NCBI GenBank assembly: GCA_024509875.1
Contig: JAMPIV010012191.1
Span: 109,277 to 173,276, forward strand
Direction: 5' to 3'
DNA length: 64,000 bases
Source: Oreohelix idahoensis
Lineage: Eukaryota > Mollusca > Gastropoda > Stylommatophora > Oreohelicidae
Positions 22,136-33,744 of this stretch are shown here, one piece after another. How positions within the stretch are numbered: position 1 is the stretch's first letter; every line of letters starts with the position of its first letter. The notes beneath the pieces are model-generated. The model was not told the DNA's origin and searched no databases. It worked only from the letters and a program-made list of their open reading frames with translations. Both the position numbers and the translations under genes were made by a program.

Positions 22136-22920
22136 TGCCGATGATGTTGCCCTCTTTACTAAATCAGAGGCACATCATCAATCCAGCCTTCAAGTCTGGA
22201 AAGAAGAGCAAAGAGAAAAAAGCGATAGTCATCTTCAGCTTCAAAAGAAAAACCATAGTGATATCACGAGAGGAAATAAGTCATCAGATTATGCTGGGAG
22301 AACAGGTCGTGGAGCAGGTCAACCACTGTAAATACTTTGGAGCTGTCATTGACTGAAATGGAGGTATCAAGGAAGAGTAGGCTAGCCGAAGAGCAGTAGA
22401 TGGGAGACTTTTTCAGGCCATAAATCGAGTTGTCTTCAGCAAAAGAATAGTTTGCAAGAAGACAAAGGTGGCTGTATACCGCTCCACCTATGTTCCAGTC
22501 GTGACTTATGGATGCGAGTCATGGTCAATGACTACAACCCATAAAAGCCAGTTCCAAACCTCAGAAATGAAGTATCTGAGGAAGGTGGTTGAAGTAGAGA
22601 CATTGCCCGCAACCAGACAATACAGCAATGCCTCAAAACACAGCCCCTGCAGACCCAAATAGAACAGTCCCAACTACGATGGTTTTGGCTCTGTCTGCAG
22701 AATGGAAGAAGCTCGGTTACCATGATAAGTATGAGAAACTAAGAGCCAGGGATCCAGACCTCCAGGACGACCCAGAGTCCGCTGGGAGGACAACATTAGT
22801 CAATCTCTGAAGGACCGAGGACTACGTTGGAACCAGGCCAGGAGGAAGACAGCCGATAGTATAGTAAGGCGTTCTCTCTGGCAAACCTCTACACTCTATG
22901 GTAGAAGAGGAACGACTAAG
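22136..22920 (+). pseudogene. Non-LTR RT C-terminal half, family shared with 62432-63350
   Basis: The copy starts at ADDVALFTKSEA, just after the first residue of the RT catalytic box, then passes through a decayed SREE..HQI block, YRSTYVPVVTYGCESW, YLRKVVEV, and an RPPGRPRVRWEDNISQSLKD block. Nonsense and frame changes are frequent (about 22355, 22660). Nucleotide similarity to 62560-63350 is obvious by eye. It is 5'-truncated within RT. Confidence 0.75.
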
Positions 22921-23119
22921 GAAGTAAGTAAGCACGAGAACACTCAATAACAATTTAACTACTCTGTAAATAACGTAAAAATAAAAACACAACAACTAAT
23001 TTCATTAGTTTCCTCCATTTTCTTCTGTAAGTACTATGCTTGGTGTGCGCATGTGATAATGTCTCTCCACAACTTCCTTTCCAAATTGCTGTTTGTGAGA
23101 TATTTTGTTGTTGTTGCCT

Positions 23120-23365
23120 ATTTTTGTGTGGAAAATGAACTCAGAAGTGAAGAGCAGAATAGCTCAGGAAAAAACATCATTATATAAAATGAAGAGTATT
23201 TTATACAACGGTTCTTTGTCAATAGAAGTAGGAAAGAGAGTTCTTCAGTGTTATATAGAACCAACTCTGACGTATGGGAGGGATTCATGAACATTTAGTA
23301 AACAAATAGGGAAAGCACTAGAGTCCACAGAGATGTGGTTTTACAGAAGAAGAATGTCACATAAT
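23120..23365 (+). pseudogene. Non-LTR RT fragment, third family
   Basis: The frame encodes EVKSRIAQEKTSLYKMKSIL, LSIEVGKRVLQCYIEPTLTYG and, after a TGA, MWFYRRRMSH. This order (EIKxRIxxA, LxxRxxLxxCYVxPxLxYGxE, WxxRRxLxxxW) is the post-palm region of RTE-like and related RTs. Only this short part remains. Confidence 0.6.
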
Positions 23366-24454
23366 TTTTGGGTCGATCTCTTGTCCTCTCCGGCAGTAGT
23401 CAGTTACATTTGTTGGGAGTACTGATTATGTGAATTTTCAGTGGTCCGCACATTTTCTTTCGCTGCTATCAATCAGATATTAGCTATTTTTTAATCACCT
23501 TACACTCCTTTTAGTAATAATTCGTCTTGTCTGTTTACCTGACCATCCCTGCTGAGAGAGTTGACAGGTGATGCAATATTTACCGACAGTCATGTTGGTA
23601 AAATTCTCGTGTACCAAAGCTTGGCCGCGCTGGATTATCGCGACGTACCGGTTTATTTAGCGCTGATATGGCGGTTAGGATTCCCTAATTACTGTCGTGA
23701 AGAGTCACAGCCCAGATGGTTACACGAAGGTCGGTGTTTGCACAGGGACGGAAGATAAATTACCCGTCTGGGGACATATTACAGACATGCACCTGGAAGA
23801 CGGAATGAGGTAATAGCATCCGGATAGAAGTATTACGAAGATATTACTTGAGAAAAAAGTAAGAAGTTATTTGTAATCACTGACGAGAATAGTGTGGAAA
23901 TCTCACTTCCATATTTGGAAGACATGACCTTTGCATTAAAGCACAGAAATTTCCTAGTCGAAGAACGAAATTCCAGATTGGAATCTACCTAAATTGTAAC
24001 AAAGTTCTGCGGGGGGAGCGAAGTGTAATATAACTTGACACTTTAGTTAGTTTAGAACACTGTGAAATTCAACTCGTCAAGATACAACTACACCTGCCAG
24101 AGTTAAGAATAGAATCAGAATTCATTTATCGGACCGGACTTGTTTGAACTTCTTCAGGACTTATGAGCCCAGGAAAACTCAACCATTATTAGCAAAGAAA
24201 ACCGGAATCTGAGGAATCTGAAACACGGAGTCAAAGTGGGAACTTATTGTAAAGTAACAATACCCCAGAACACGTGTAAGAGGCATCTTCAACAAGTTGC
24301 CTTAGCTATTTCTCTGAGCCAGCTGTCTGTCGGTGAACCCAAAGATTTGGGGTTGTTGGTATATCTATAATTCTATGTTTTTGCATTATTAACACGGGAA
24401 ATAATATTTAAATATTGACATGTGAATATTAATATGTAAAAATTGCTAAGGGGA
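23366..24454. other. No recognised feature
   Basis: I see no coding family, tRNA-like box or shared repeat. Confidence 0.45.
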
Positions 24455-24690
24455 TGTCCAAGGCATTTTAAGCTAGCAACCTCAGCATATAGAATGATGA
24501 TTTTATGAACCACCACAGCAAGGGCTGGTGACCGTTTTATGCGAGTTTCTTATAGAGAACTAAAAGCAGAGGTAGTCCCAAGTTCCATATGGAGCAAGGA
24601 GGGAATGATGAGAGAATGACGTATATACATATTATATTATTAACTTGTTCAACCAGTGTAGATGTAAATGTAAACATATTCACTGTAAAA
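24455..24690 (+). repeat. Dispersed repeat R3, copy 1
   Basis: Similar to 40795-41025: GGCAACCTCAGCAT-like start, TGAACCACCACAGCAAG, GGTTCTCTxAGAGAACxAAAAG-like middle, GGAGCA..GGGAATGA, then an AT-rich tail with TGTAAATGTAAAC. No protein is encoded. The class is unknown; the tail suggests a retroposon. Confidence 0.6.
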
Positions 24691-25404
24691 GTACTGAAAG
24701 TTTTCAACCTTTCCAAAGGTCAATATAAATCTATTCAACCTAAATGTAATGAATGTGTTTCCGCTCTATTGGATTAAGATTAATTCTCATCGAGGGTAAA
24801 GTTCTGAGATCGATTGGATGGTGGAATAGGAAGAGGGGGACACATAAGTATGTGTCGGGAAACTCAATTTTCAGAGGGTATTGTTTCTTTTCTTTTATAA
24901 TACTAGTTGGTGGTACTAGTTGAGGGTACTATCTCTGGAACAAGTGAGGGTATAATTGGCCTAAAGTCGACGTTAGACACCATCATCAGACGGGTCTTAG
25001 AGACGAGGGACCAGCTTGGTAGTTACTCCCTGACACTTCTTGGAACGTGCTACAGCTTTCAACCTTGACAAGTGACGAGTGTGATCCAGTCATCCATTTA
25101 CAAAGAACCAAACATCAGCTGGAGCAGAACAGACAAGCCCATTGGCAGCTAAGTAAAAACGTAAAAGCTGCCAAGTGAACTTTCCAAATTTTAACAACAA
25201 AACATCACCCAGTGATGACAACTTTCTCTATAAGGAATTATTCATTTTATAACTGTTAAAACATAATTGATTATTAAATTTGTTACTAGTATAAAGACAC
25301 ATCTAAAGTTGATTTAATGATTTTGAATGTACTACAATCGTATGTTTCAGACCATTTCTTAGATACACTTAAACAGAGCTATACAATAATAATAAGAGGG
25401 ATTC
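24691..25404. other. No recognised feature
   Basis: There is one GGTGGTACTAGTTGAGGGTACTA-type local repetition near 24907-24935 and nothing else identifiable. Confidence 0.4.
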
Positions 25405-25705
25405 GCTTGGATTGGGGCTTGAACGAGCTAACGAATTATAAGAAAATCCTATCCTTCACAAAAGTTGACGTCAGATTAACATTTGCTCAGCCTCATGCAG
25501 CATTGTTCTCGCTTTCTGAATATCTTTTGACCACTCCCTTGAGGTAGAAGCATCATTATCGTTCTACCTATAACTCTGCGAAGAGTAATCTCGTACAAAT
25601 GTAGACACCTTTGAAGACCCACATTAGTTACTCTTGAGTTTTGGCCACTGTTGGATTACTACTGCAGAGCTAAGGGGACGCAACCCATGACAAATGTTAA
25701 AAATA
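25405..25705 (+). repeat. Dispersed repeat R4, copy 1
   Basis: Similar to 41770-42050. Shared blocks are GAACGAGCTAA, CACTCCCTxGAGGTAGAAGC, AGAGTAATCT, TAGACACCTTTGAAGACCCA then CATTAGTTACTC, and TTTTGGCCACTGTTGGA. Non-coding; class unknown. Confidence 0.65.
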
Positions 25706-26149
25706 CCCCAGCCAAAAAGAGTAGTGTGAGGATGTCCTGAAAGAGGCCATTGCGCGAAGGAAACTTGCTTCACAAGTTAGAAAGAAGCAATCGACTTTTT
25801 TTTGTGGTGGTGGTGGGGGGGGGGGGGGGGGCCGCGAGGGGAGGGGGGAGGGGAATGTCTTCTTCTTCCTCGTTCGTCCTGAAAAGGACGTTGGTTGTGT
25901 TGTGTCTGTTTACACCGGAGCTGCGATATCTGCGCCTTTCGGCCGACACATCCGACTTCAGCACGCCATTTTTTGGGACCGGGTTTGCCTTCCCTCTTCG
26001 ATGCCTACCCTCTCAGCCAGACTGCAGTGGTGCAGCCTGTTTCCAGGACCACCACGTGGAGGTGGAGTAGGGTCTTGGTCAGCTCTGGTTCGCTGACCCT
26101 GACCGCAAGCAGTCAAGCTATGGGTCGCTGACTGCATTCTCTATTGCTG
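25706..26149. other. G-rich stretch; no recognised gene
   Basis: A run of about 17 G (25814-25830) and a GGGAGGGG tract are followed by sequence richer in GC than its surroundings (25900-26120). No coding family is visible. Confidence 0.4.
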
Positions 26150-26345
26150 CATCTTTAGGTCCATATATCCTAACAACAGGTAAGACTGAAGAAAAAAAGA
26201 GATAGGGGAAGACAAAGAGAGCAAATACTGGACAGTTTGACATCGTGGCATGGAAGGAGGTCAACAACAGAATTGATAAATTGTGTTTCCAGACAGGGAG
26301 TTGTGGAGAGACATGATCTCCTACGCCACTAGACATGGTACTCGA
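26150..26345 (+). pseudogene. RTE-like RT, decayed C-terminal tail
   Basis: A frame near 26200 reads GRQREQILDSLTSW..TTELI and then a region like the RxxWRxMVxxV end of RTE-clade ORFs, followed by a GATGATGAT run after the coding end (26346-26354). Such trinucleotide 3' tails are common for these elements. Short and eroded. Confidence 0.5.
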
Positions 26346-26819
26346 TGATGATGATATTACCCAGGCGAACCGTCCGGTTCCTTATTATGTACTTCATCTC
26401 TGTTTCCGTCAATCTTTGCTTGTTATCACTATATATTCCTGCTTTCCTCTTCTCATTACACGCCCAAGAAAATGAATTGATTATTTCTAAGTGACTTTTT
26501 TCTGGATATTATTATTACTCGTTTTAGCTGTCCATAGTGTTCTTAACCTTCTGTAAAACTACATGTATTGTCTCCAGGACCTTTCCTGCTTGTCTACATA
26601 TTGTCCATGAGTCACGTCCATGTGTTCAGATTGTCTCTATCTATCTATGTATATGATGAGGACGAACGTACTCATTCTTTCTTCCACTGACAAACATCTA
26701 TTGGTATATATGTATGTGTTTCATTGCATGTAACTCTGCTTTAGCCAGCTATTCAAACGATAATTAATGTAATGGGAAATAACTTTATCATCATGCAGCA
26801 TTATTTCCCTTTTTGTTCA
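26346..26819. other. No recognised feature
   Basis: AT-rich sequence with CTAT repeats near 26635-26650; nothing identifiable. Confidence 0.4.
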
Positions 26820-27060
26820 TTATAGATCATGGAGCTACCACTGCCAGCTAGTTCCCTTGCAGGAAGCCTGCATAACAACCAAAGAATCATTCTTGTGCTG
26901 TTTGCAGCGGTGGTTCCTGTACCTATTTGTTATTCAGGATGTATTTGCCAGCCCCATACATAATATTATTGTAGTTCCCTCTTACGACTGCATGAGGTAG
27001 CAGTAGGGTCATTATTTGTTTGCCTGCTCAGAGACCCCAGGAAACTATTCATGACAACTG
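26820..27060 (+). repeat. Dispersed repeat R5, copy 1
   Basis: Shares CATGGAGCxACCACT, GAAGCCTGCAT, CCAGCCxCATACA and a TTACGACxTGCAT block with 48670-48900. Diverged; class unknown. Confidence 0.5.
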
Positions 27061-27099
27061 AAGTTGGACACGTCAAATAAAATTATACTAAACACCATA

Positions 27100-27375
27100 C
27101 GTGGTCCGATCGACATAGTGGTTAGAGCGCTGGCCTCTCCCGATAAAGATACCGGGTTTCTGGTTCAAAACCTGATAGCGTCACCTTCCAGTCTAACCAG
27201 CTGTAAATGGGTACCTGCCTTGAGCTAGGGAAGGCAAAAGCAACAATGAAGGGCTCGGGTCGATCCACCTCTTAAAACTGGACCTAGTATAGTGAAGGCT
27301 CTAACACTTCACTTTCCTACGGCAGTATCTGCTATGGGGATGCCGACTATAGACATCCTAGTTACATCAACAGTT
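27100..27375 (+). mobile_element. SINE-2 copy 2 (tRNA-derived)
   Basis: AGTGGTTAGAGCGCTGGCCTC (A-box region) is followed by GGTTCAAAACC (B box) and the same body as 20695-20990, including GGGTACCTGCC, CTGGACCTAGTATAGTGAAG and CAGTATCTGCTATGGGGATG. Direction plus. Confidence 0.78.
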
Positions 27376-27644
27376 AGGTTGGACAGGTAGACTCACTGTC
27401 GCGATTGCTCACCTGCAATTACTCCGCTCTGTACCCATTTCTTTCTCAATTTCTTTTGAAAGAAGAAAAAAAAAGGTGGGTTAGTGGGGTGATGACGGAA
27501 AACACCAATTTAAGTATTACAGAAAAGTGAAGGAAAAAAAAAATTAATTCGATGTAGTGAACGCGAGGATGAGATAAAAAGCGAAAGAAATTAAAAGATA
27601 AGTTTGAAAAAAAAAAGCGACAAGTGAGGCGCTGGTGAATAATC

Positions 27645-28051
27645 AATAGGGCCGGACTGAGAACTTCGGAGGCCTTAAGCTATTACGGTATGTTGGGGCC
27701 CCTCTCCAATCTCCTAAAAGGTAAAATTAGAAAAAATACTAATTGATTCCAGGTAAATGTTTTTATTAATATATAACATTATTATTAAAAAAAAAATGTT
27801 CGTTGCAGCCCCTAGATTTTGTTAAATGTAGTGGGGCCCCTGCAAAGACAATATAACAAGAAGAGAAAAAAAAAAGCAGGTGTGGAAGTGACTAATAAAC
27901 TAACTGTTGTACAGATACTATTGCCCTGCACGCACTAGTGTACTTTCGTGCACGTGCCGTTACTGTAGAGCTCTGTGCGTTATGACTTCTTTGCTTTTTT
28001 CGCGGGGGCTCCTGTAAGCCTGGGCCCTACGCCCGTGTCTAGTGAGCCTAA
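27645..28051. mobile_element. Possible hAT-like non-autonomous element (MITE)
   Basis: The segment is bounded by identical TGAATAATC at 27636-27644 and 28052-28060, an 8-9 base repeat of the size hAT transposases leave. Its ends are rich in GGGCC/GGCCC (TAGGGCCGGACTGAG at the left; CTGGGCCCTACGCCC near the right), but the terminal inverted match is weak. It carries no transposase frame. Internally there are paired GGGGCCCCT motifs. Confidence 0.35.
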
Positions 28052-28060
28052 TGAATAATC

Positions 28061-28648
28061 GGGCGCTGATAATTCAGTATGGGTTAATGTAAGGTGCTGT
28101 GAAAGATAATTGGCGGGATAAATGAAAAGCTGTTCAGCATTAAAGAACATTTAAGAATGGCGTTGAAGAAAAATGAGAAAGTGAAAATAATGAGAATGTA
28201 AACAGACGGTAATGTACGTAAAGCATAAAGGGACAGACTCACGAATTTCAATTTTCCACTTTCGACTTGCCTGGTCAACGCCCAAGGATAGAGCAGACCT
28301 CACCAGAGTGGCCCATAGCCATGATTTCTCCTTGTAGTGAAACATGATAACACAACATTGTACACAAAGATAGAGCGAGTCACTTGAGCCCCAGACTTAA
28401 CTCTGGCATTTATCTGGTTGACCGCGCGCAGGAGGATTTCACAGTGGATAGATGACAAGCTAAGGGAGTTGGGAAGTGGCTCTTTGAAGTACGTGAAGAA
28501 GCATTGGGAGAGTTCACATGCAGAACACCGTATCTTAACTCTGCGCATTTGAATAGCCTTCATAGATGGCGTCGAATGCATACTCTCGAGATATGGAGTA
28601 AGTGATCGTCATTATCTACTCGCTCCTTATCTTCTTCTTCGTTAGCCC
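28061..28648. other. No recognised feature
   Basis: Open frames on the minus strand here have no family signature. This is the left flank of element B. Confidence 0.4.
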
Positions 28649-30659
28649 TGTGGTAAAGTGGGATGTTATAAATATTTATAGGGGACTTAATGTACTGACT
28701 GAGATCAGCTGTGAAGGTATCTGTATCTAATAAGTGTGGTGTATTACAGATGACCTTACTTGCTACCACATTTATACCTCTGTCAGAATTATTCTGGAAT
28801 ATTGTGATGACTACGTTAAATGTCTAGGGTTATGAAAATGATGAAGTGTAAGTCACAACAACAACAGACAGATAAACAATTTAATTTATTCCACAACACT
28901 TACAACACTGTGACACTCACACACATATAACACTCTATAAGACTATCTTAAATGAGTCAAGGGTTTAAGTTTAAAAATATATGTATTAATTCTTTCAATA
29001 ATGGGTATCCTGATTCAACTACACAGTGAACCCGGAATCACAATCAAATGTAATTACAAGTATTATGTACACAGTTTATATATATGAACTTTGTATTGAC
29101 ATAGTTTATTATTATTATTCTATGTGTGTAATTTGTGCAGTAGTAATATGAGGTAATACTGGTTTTGTTCAAGCTTGGTTGTTGTTTTTCATCATGACTT
29201 CAAGTGTTTGATTATCGGGGAAATAGTATTGGGAAAAGTTCACAGTTCCTGTCATTTGAACCAATTAATTGTCCCTCTGTGTTTAACAAAATGTCAATTT
29301 TTGAGGGGGCACATAATGTTGAGCTACTCTGGCCACAGAAGCTTATCTTTCGTGATGGCGGCAGGAAAAGACTCCTCTGCTCGATTGCTTCCTGTGTTCT
29401 GGAGACACCTCACTGGTCGCTATCTGGACCAAGGAGTATGCTGTCAGCCTCTGGATTCAGCAAAACTCAGACCAGGGGCTGCTTCAATAACTAGGACCAC
29501 AGTCCCTGAAACAAGAAGGTTGTACCTCCTACTTCATAACTAATTTATAATCTATTTCCACACTGAACGCAATACATAACAAACACTGAGTTCAGAGCGT
29601 TAGGCCAACTGCTAGCTTCATCTGAAACAATTTACACCAGTATACTCCTCCCTAATGGTTACTACGCCTCTGCAATTCCAGCATTATTTCTTTCTAGTCA
29701 ATAAGATAGGTGTCAGTGTACTGTTTGGCCATTCCATGCAGTTATACTTTTCTCCGACACGCCCTGTTCAGGTTGGAGCAATATTTAGGCCTTGCCTCAT
29801 GTTGGCTACTGAACCACACACATATACAGACATAAATTATCAATTTACATTCAATTTTCATTAAAAAGATATCGAATATATCAAGCTTACCACAATTCAT
29901 GGAAATAATACACAGATACGTTGACTGGCGATGAATAATGGCACAAATTCCGATCTGCCTCTGTCCCAGACTTTTATTTAGAAAAATATGATCTGGCTCT
30001 CAACGCACTGTTTCTTAGTAAGTTTATTTTAAAGTGTGGCACTGAACTGACGCTCTTAATTGACTATTTTGGCGGGTCTAACCAATCGGGCCATGTTTAC
30101 ACAGCTTTTCAAAAAAAGTACCCTTCTCACATTTCCCCTAACAACCAAAATTAGTATTTGTAGTCCGACTAATCGTGTTTAGCCTTACATTTACTTCTAT
30201 CCAATCAAATAGGATTTTACATGGTGGCCCATTTCCCGTAAAATAGTGGTTTCAAAACATGCCACTGTGCGATTATTATTTGGTGTTGTCTGACACCCTC
30301 ACTATTTTCTTTTGGCTATAATTTGTTAATTCCTAGACTATTTGCGTAACACTTAACATATTCTTTGTCAGCAAGTCCTAAGGAACCCAAATATATAAGT
30401 TTTAAGGGAGCTAAGTGGCGGCGTTCAAAATATGCATTTTCTTCTAGGATAGTCGTGCTGTTACCACCTCCTCACTTCCAAACTTTTAGGGTGTCTGCTG
30501 TTCTGTCAGGCTTTCAAACGTAAACCAGTATAATGTCATGTTTCCTAATAAGCGTTTTTCAGGTTTTTAAACCTAACTCTCGTAGTTGTAGTGTTTTTTA
30601 TCTCTGGCCTTTCGCGCGGGGAGGGTGGCATTAATTGTATATCGCGAGATTTTACGACA
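28649..30659 (-). repeat. Element B 3' LTR (left copy)
   Basis: Runs from TGTGGTAAAGTGGG to ..TTTTACGACA on the plus strand; on the element strand it starts TGTCGTAAAATC. It directly abuts the polypurine tract. It lacks a 27-28 bp segment present in the right copy at about 36797-36824. A TATATA lies near 30392. Confidence 0.9.
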
Positions 30660-30680
30660 ACTTCTCCCCTCTTAAAACAG
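30660..30680 (-). promoter_or_regulatory. Element B polypurine tract
   Basis: The minus strand reads TTTTAAGAGGGGAGAAGT just before the LTR, which is the expected position and composition for plus-strand priming. Confidence 0.75.
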
Positions 30681-30729
30681 ACGTTATATGTCAGTCTATA
30701 ATTCTATATACACATAGAGAAATTTATTA

Positions 30730-32670
30730 TTATTTCTGGGGCTTACGGTGATTCTCATCACACGGATGTCGGCTTAAAAAATCCGCTCCCAGATTTGTTT
30801 TTCCAGATATATACTCTATGCTAAACTCAAATGGCTGCATAAGTAATGACCATCGGAGTAACCTAGAATTTTCATGTCTAGCCTGCGCTAGAAACGACAA
30901 GGGTTTGTGATCCGTCTGCAACTTAAATGCCTTCCCATACAGATAAATATTGAATTTCTTTATCGCCCATATTACTGCAAGACATTTTTTTTCGCTAGTT
31001 GAGTAGTTGGTTTCAGCTTTATTCAACTTTCTGCTAGCATATGCCACTGGGCTTAATTCCCCATCCAATGCATCTGATTTCTGTAGCAGTGTTGCACCTA
31101 GCCCGATATTACTGGCATCCGTTCTTACAATGAATTCTTGACTTAAGTCAGGTAATTTCAAAATAGGTTTGCTTGTGAGCTTTTCCTTCAATTCCTGGTA
31201 AGCCAATTCACATTGTGGTGTCCATGTAATTCTATCTGGATTTCCTTTACGTGTCGAATCAGTTAACGGTGCACATATGGAATTAAAGTTTTTGATATAC
31301 TTTTGGTAGAAACCACATAATGAGACAAAGGATCTCACGTCTTTCTTGGTTTGTGGTCTCGGGGCTTTCTTTAGTTTCTCTAAATTCTTGGGGTCAGGGG
31401 TCATGTTTCCCTGATAAACTGTGTGTCCCAAGAATTCTAATTCTTTACATTCAACGCAACATTTGGTTGGTCGGGCTGTTAAATTTGCCTCCCTAAGTCG
31501 ATTAAACAGCATGTTCAGAGAGTCAATGTGTTCCTCAAATGTTTCTGTTGCTATAAGGATATCATCCATGAAATTTGTGATGCATGGATTATTCAGAGGG
31601 TCCAATAATTTTCTCATCATTCTAGAGAAGACACTAGGCGCATTCTTCAATCCAAATGGCAATCTGTTAAACTCATAGTGTCCCTCTGAGGTACTAAACG
31701 CTAGGTATGGTCTAACCTCAGGCTTTACTGGAATCTGATAGTATCCTTTACTCAGATCCACTTTTGATAAATATTTAGCTTTATTTAGCCTGGCAAACAA
31801 CTGATTTGTATCCGGCAATGGATCCACCTGTCCTTCTGTAATAGCATTCAGTCTCCTGTAATCTATACAGAGTCTATGTTCTCCAGAGGGTTTCCTTAAG
31901 AGTACAACACTGGAACTATACGAAGATTCACTGTGTGAAATAATTCCTTCCTTCAACAAATAGTCTATCTCTTCCTTCAAAGCTTTCTCCTTAGCAAAAG
32001 GAATCGAATAGGGTTTCATACAGACAGGTGTGGGGTCTATCAGTTTCATATCAAATTCCAATAAGTTTGTATGCCCCGGTCGGTCCGTTAACACCTCTGT
32101 ATGATTATCTAGAACCTGTTGCACTCTCTCTTTCTGATTTTTCGTTAAATGTGTACTGATTTTCACCTGTGACGCTGTCTCACAGGGGTGTAATGGATAA
32201 TCAAATGATGAAAGTGGTTCCTTTTTCATCTCCATGGCAATGGACAAGGTCAACAAGTGCGTCTCTTCCTGATTTTCTCTTTCCAAATATTTCTTCAGGA
32301 GATTCACATGATAGATTTTTTCTTTCCCCTTCTTATCTATCTTATAATTGGTTCTAGACACCTTCTCTAGAACTGTATATGGACCTTGCCATCCAATTTG
32401 TAACTTATTCTGACTACCGGGGAGAAGAAGCAGTACCTTCTCTCCCACAGCCAAATCTCTGTCTTTAGCTTTCCTGTTAAAATAGGCAGCATGTTTCTTC
32501 CTGGCTTGTCTCAAATTTTCATTGGCAAGTTTCCAGCCAATTTTTAAACGAGTGGTCAGCTCATTCACATATTGGTATGACGATGTAATATTTTCCTCTG
32601 CCTTTTCATCAGTCCACGTTCTTAACAGCGCTACATATGGACCTTTAATTTTGTGGACCTCTTTGTCCAT
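30730..32670 (-). CDS. Element B pol: integrase C-terminus, reverse transcriptase and RNase H
   Basis: An uninterrupted 646-codon frame. Residues ~10-135 match the integrase C-terminal region, with the GPY/F-like module GWQGPYTVLEKVSRTNYKI. RT follows with HRLCIDYRRLN, YLSKVDLSKGYYQIPV, LPFGLKNAPSVF and NFMDDILIATE (catalytic Asp at about residues 369-370). RNase H has VRTDASNIGLGATLL, ASRKLNKAETNYS and LQTDHKPLSFL, ending FLSRHPCDENH. The first Met (32670) lies inside integrase homology, so it is probably not a true start: this is the 3' part of a polyprotein. RT-RNase H looks intact. Confidence 0.9.
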   Translation of the reverse strand: MDKEVHKIKGPYVALLRTWTDEKAEENITSSYQYVNELTTRLKIGWKLANENLRQARKKHAAYFNRKAKDRDLAVGEKVLLLLPGSQNKLQIGWQGPYTVLEKVSRTNYKIDKKGKEKIYHVNLLKKYLERENQEETHLLTLSIAMEMKKEPLSSFDYPLHPCETASQVKISTHLTKNQKERVQQVLDNHTEVLTDRPGHTNLLEFDMKLIDPTPVCMKPYSIPFAKEKALKEEIDYLLKEGIISHSESSYSSSVVLLRKPSGEHRLCIDYRRLNAITEGQVDPLPDTNQLFARLNKAKYLSKVDLSKGYYQIPVKPEVRPYLAFSTSEGHYEFNRLPFGLKNAPSVFSRMMRKLLDPLNNPCITNFMDDILIATETFEEHIDSLNMLFNRLREANLTARPTKCCVECKELEFLGHTVYQGNMTPDPKNLEKLKKAPRPQTKKDVRSFVSLCGFYQKYIKNFNSICAPLTDSTRKGNPDRITWTPQCELAYQELKEKLTSKPILKLPDLSQEFIVRTDASNIGLGATLLQKSDALDGELSPVAYASRKLNKAETNYSTSEKKCLAVIWAIKKFNIYLYGKAFKLQTDHKPLSFLAQARHENSRLLRWSLLMQPFEFSIEYISGKTNLGADFLSRHPCDENHRKPQK

Positions 32671-33000
32671 GCACCGGTATGGTCTCTTCCACTCGAAGCG
32701 CTATAGTGATGATTTTTCTTCCCAGAATTATCATGCACAAAACGACCGCTACCAATTCTTTTCTTGGGGCTTTCTCCCCACCTAGAATTCTTGATGAGAG
32801 ATTTCCTCTCTACATCCTCTTCCTCCAGTTTACATAAGTCCGATTGAGGGATTTTCGGCTTATCCTGGGGTAAGACATCTTTTTGCACTCTCTGCATAGT
32901 GGCCATTGTAAAACAGTTAATTGAAGCTTGTCCGTGAAAAGGGGCTTCCCTTTCCATTTGGTCCACTTTATTAAATTTATATTTCTTTCTATTGTCAGGC
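32671..33000 (-). pseudogene. Element B: region where the integrase core should lie
   Basis: Elements A and C have the integrase catalytic core here. In B only about 350 bases remain and none of the VDxxGP, TDxGxQF or NGxVERxN motifs is found in any frame. A minus-strand open frame (32631-33065) is charged (Lys/Arg/Glu-rich) and resembles nothing I know. I read it as a scrambled or replaced segment. Confidence 0.6.
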
Positions 33001-33744
33001 CTACGTTTGCCCCGTGGCCGTGTCCAGGTCCTGATCAATGTTCCCACTTGTGGGTGTTCCCTCATGTGCTATGCTACACCTTTCTACAAAATTCTCAATG
33101 TCCCACCTTGCCTTTGGCCAATAATAATTGTGAGCCACCTTTTGAATGATGGTACCTATTTTCTCATGGTCCCCATCTTGTTTCACATGTAGGCTCCTTA
33201 TTAAGTCTGCCCTGTATGTCTTTGGAAGAACCAACTGTCCGTGACCATTGGATCTAGTTCCGGCCTTCCTATACATCAACTTGTTTTTCATGTAAAAATC
33301 TCCCTTGCCTGGAGTTGTATGACAAGTGGACAATTTCCTAAAACAAGGCTTGAGGGTCTTATCCCCAGTCTGTGCCTTCCTCATCTCTTCTGGAGTGGTA
33401 TTTAACATAATATCCTCCTTTCTTGAGGTCGACCTGACCTGAAGGGTGGCCATAACTATAGGGTTCCTTCTGCAATGGTCAGTGTCATGATTGTTCATCT
33501 TACAATTTTTACACCACCTCCTGTTTTGGTTGAAAGATTTTCTTTCATCATATTTCCTTTCATCGAATTGTGGGGTTTTATTTTTATTGTCATACCGTGG
33601 CCTATCAAACTGGTGCTTACCTTTGTTTTGATCTCTAGGATCAAATTTATTAAAGTTCTGTGGTGCCCTAAAATTATCTACCTGTTTCTTTTTATTACCT
33701 GATACCTCTGCCTGAGCTGCTTGATACCTTTCTGCAACATTTAG
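33001..33744 (-). pseudogene. Element B: Gag zinc knuckle and integrase zinc-binding region
   Basis: This stretch is in the same frame as Gag, after a single TAA at 33745-33747. A Lys/Asn/Arg-rich stretch leads to a clear CCHC knuckle, CKNCKMNNHDTDHC (CX2CX4HX4C), usual for RNA-binding nucleocapsid. It is followed within a few residues by sequence matching the spacer after the protease in element A, so the protease is deleted. Then come LMYRK, a HVKQDGDHEKIG block and NYYWPKA, the integrase zinc-binding domain. Its CxxC reads CSIAH, lacking the second Cys. The frame stops at 33001. Confidence 0.8.

Noticed and set aside
29175..29543. 122-codon frames in both LTRs of element B (also 35369-35737) as a gene
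   Set aside because: Antisense to the element, no recognised motif, and identity between the LTRs is explained by their recent origin.
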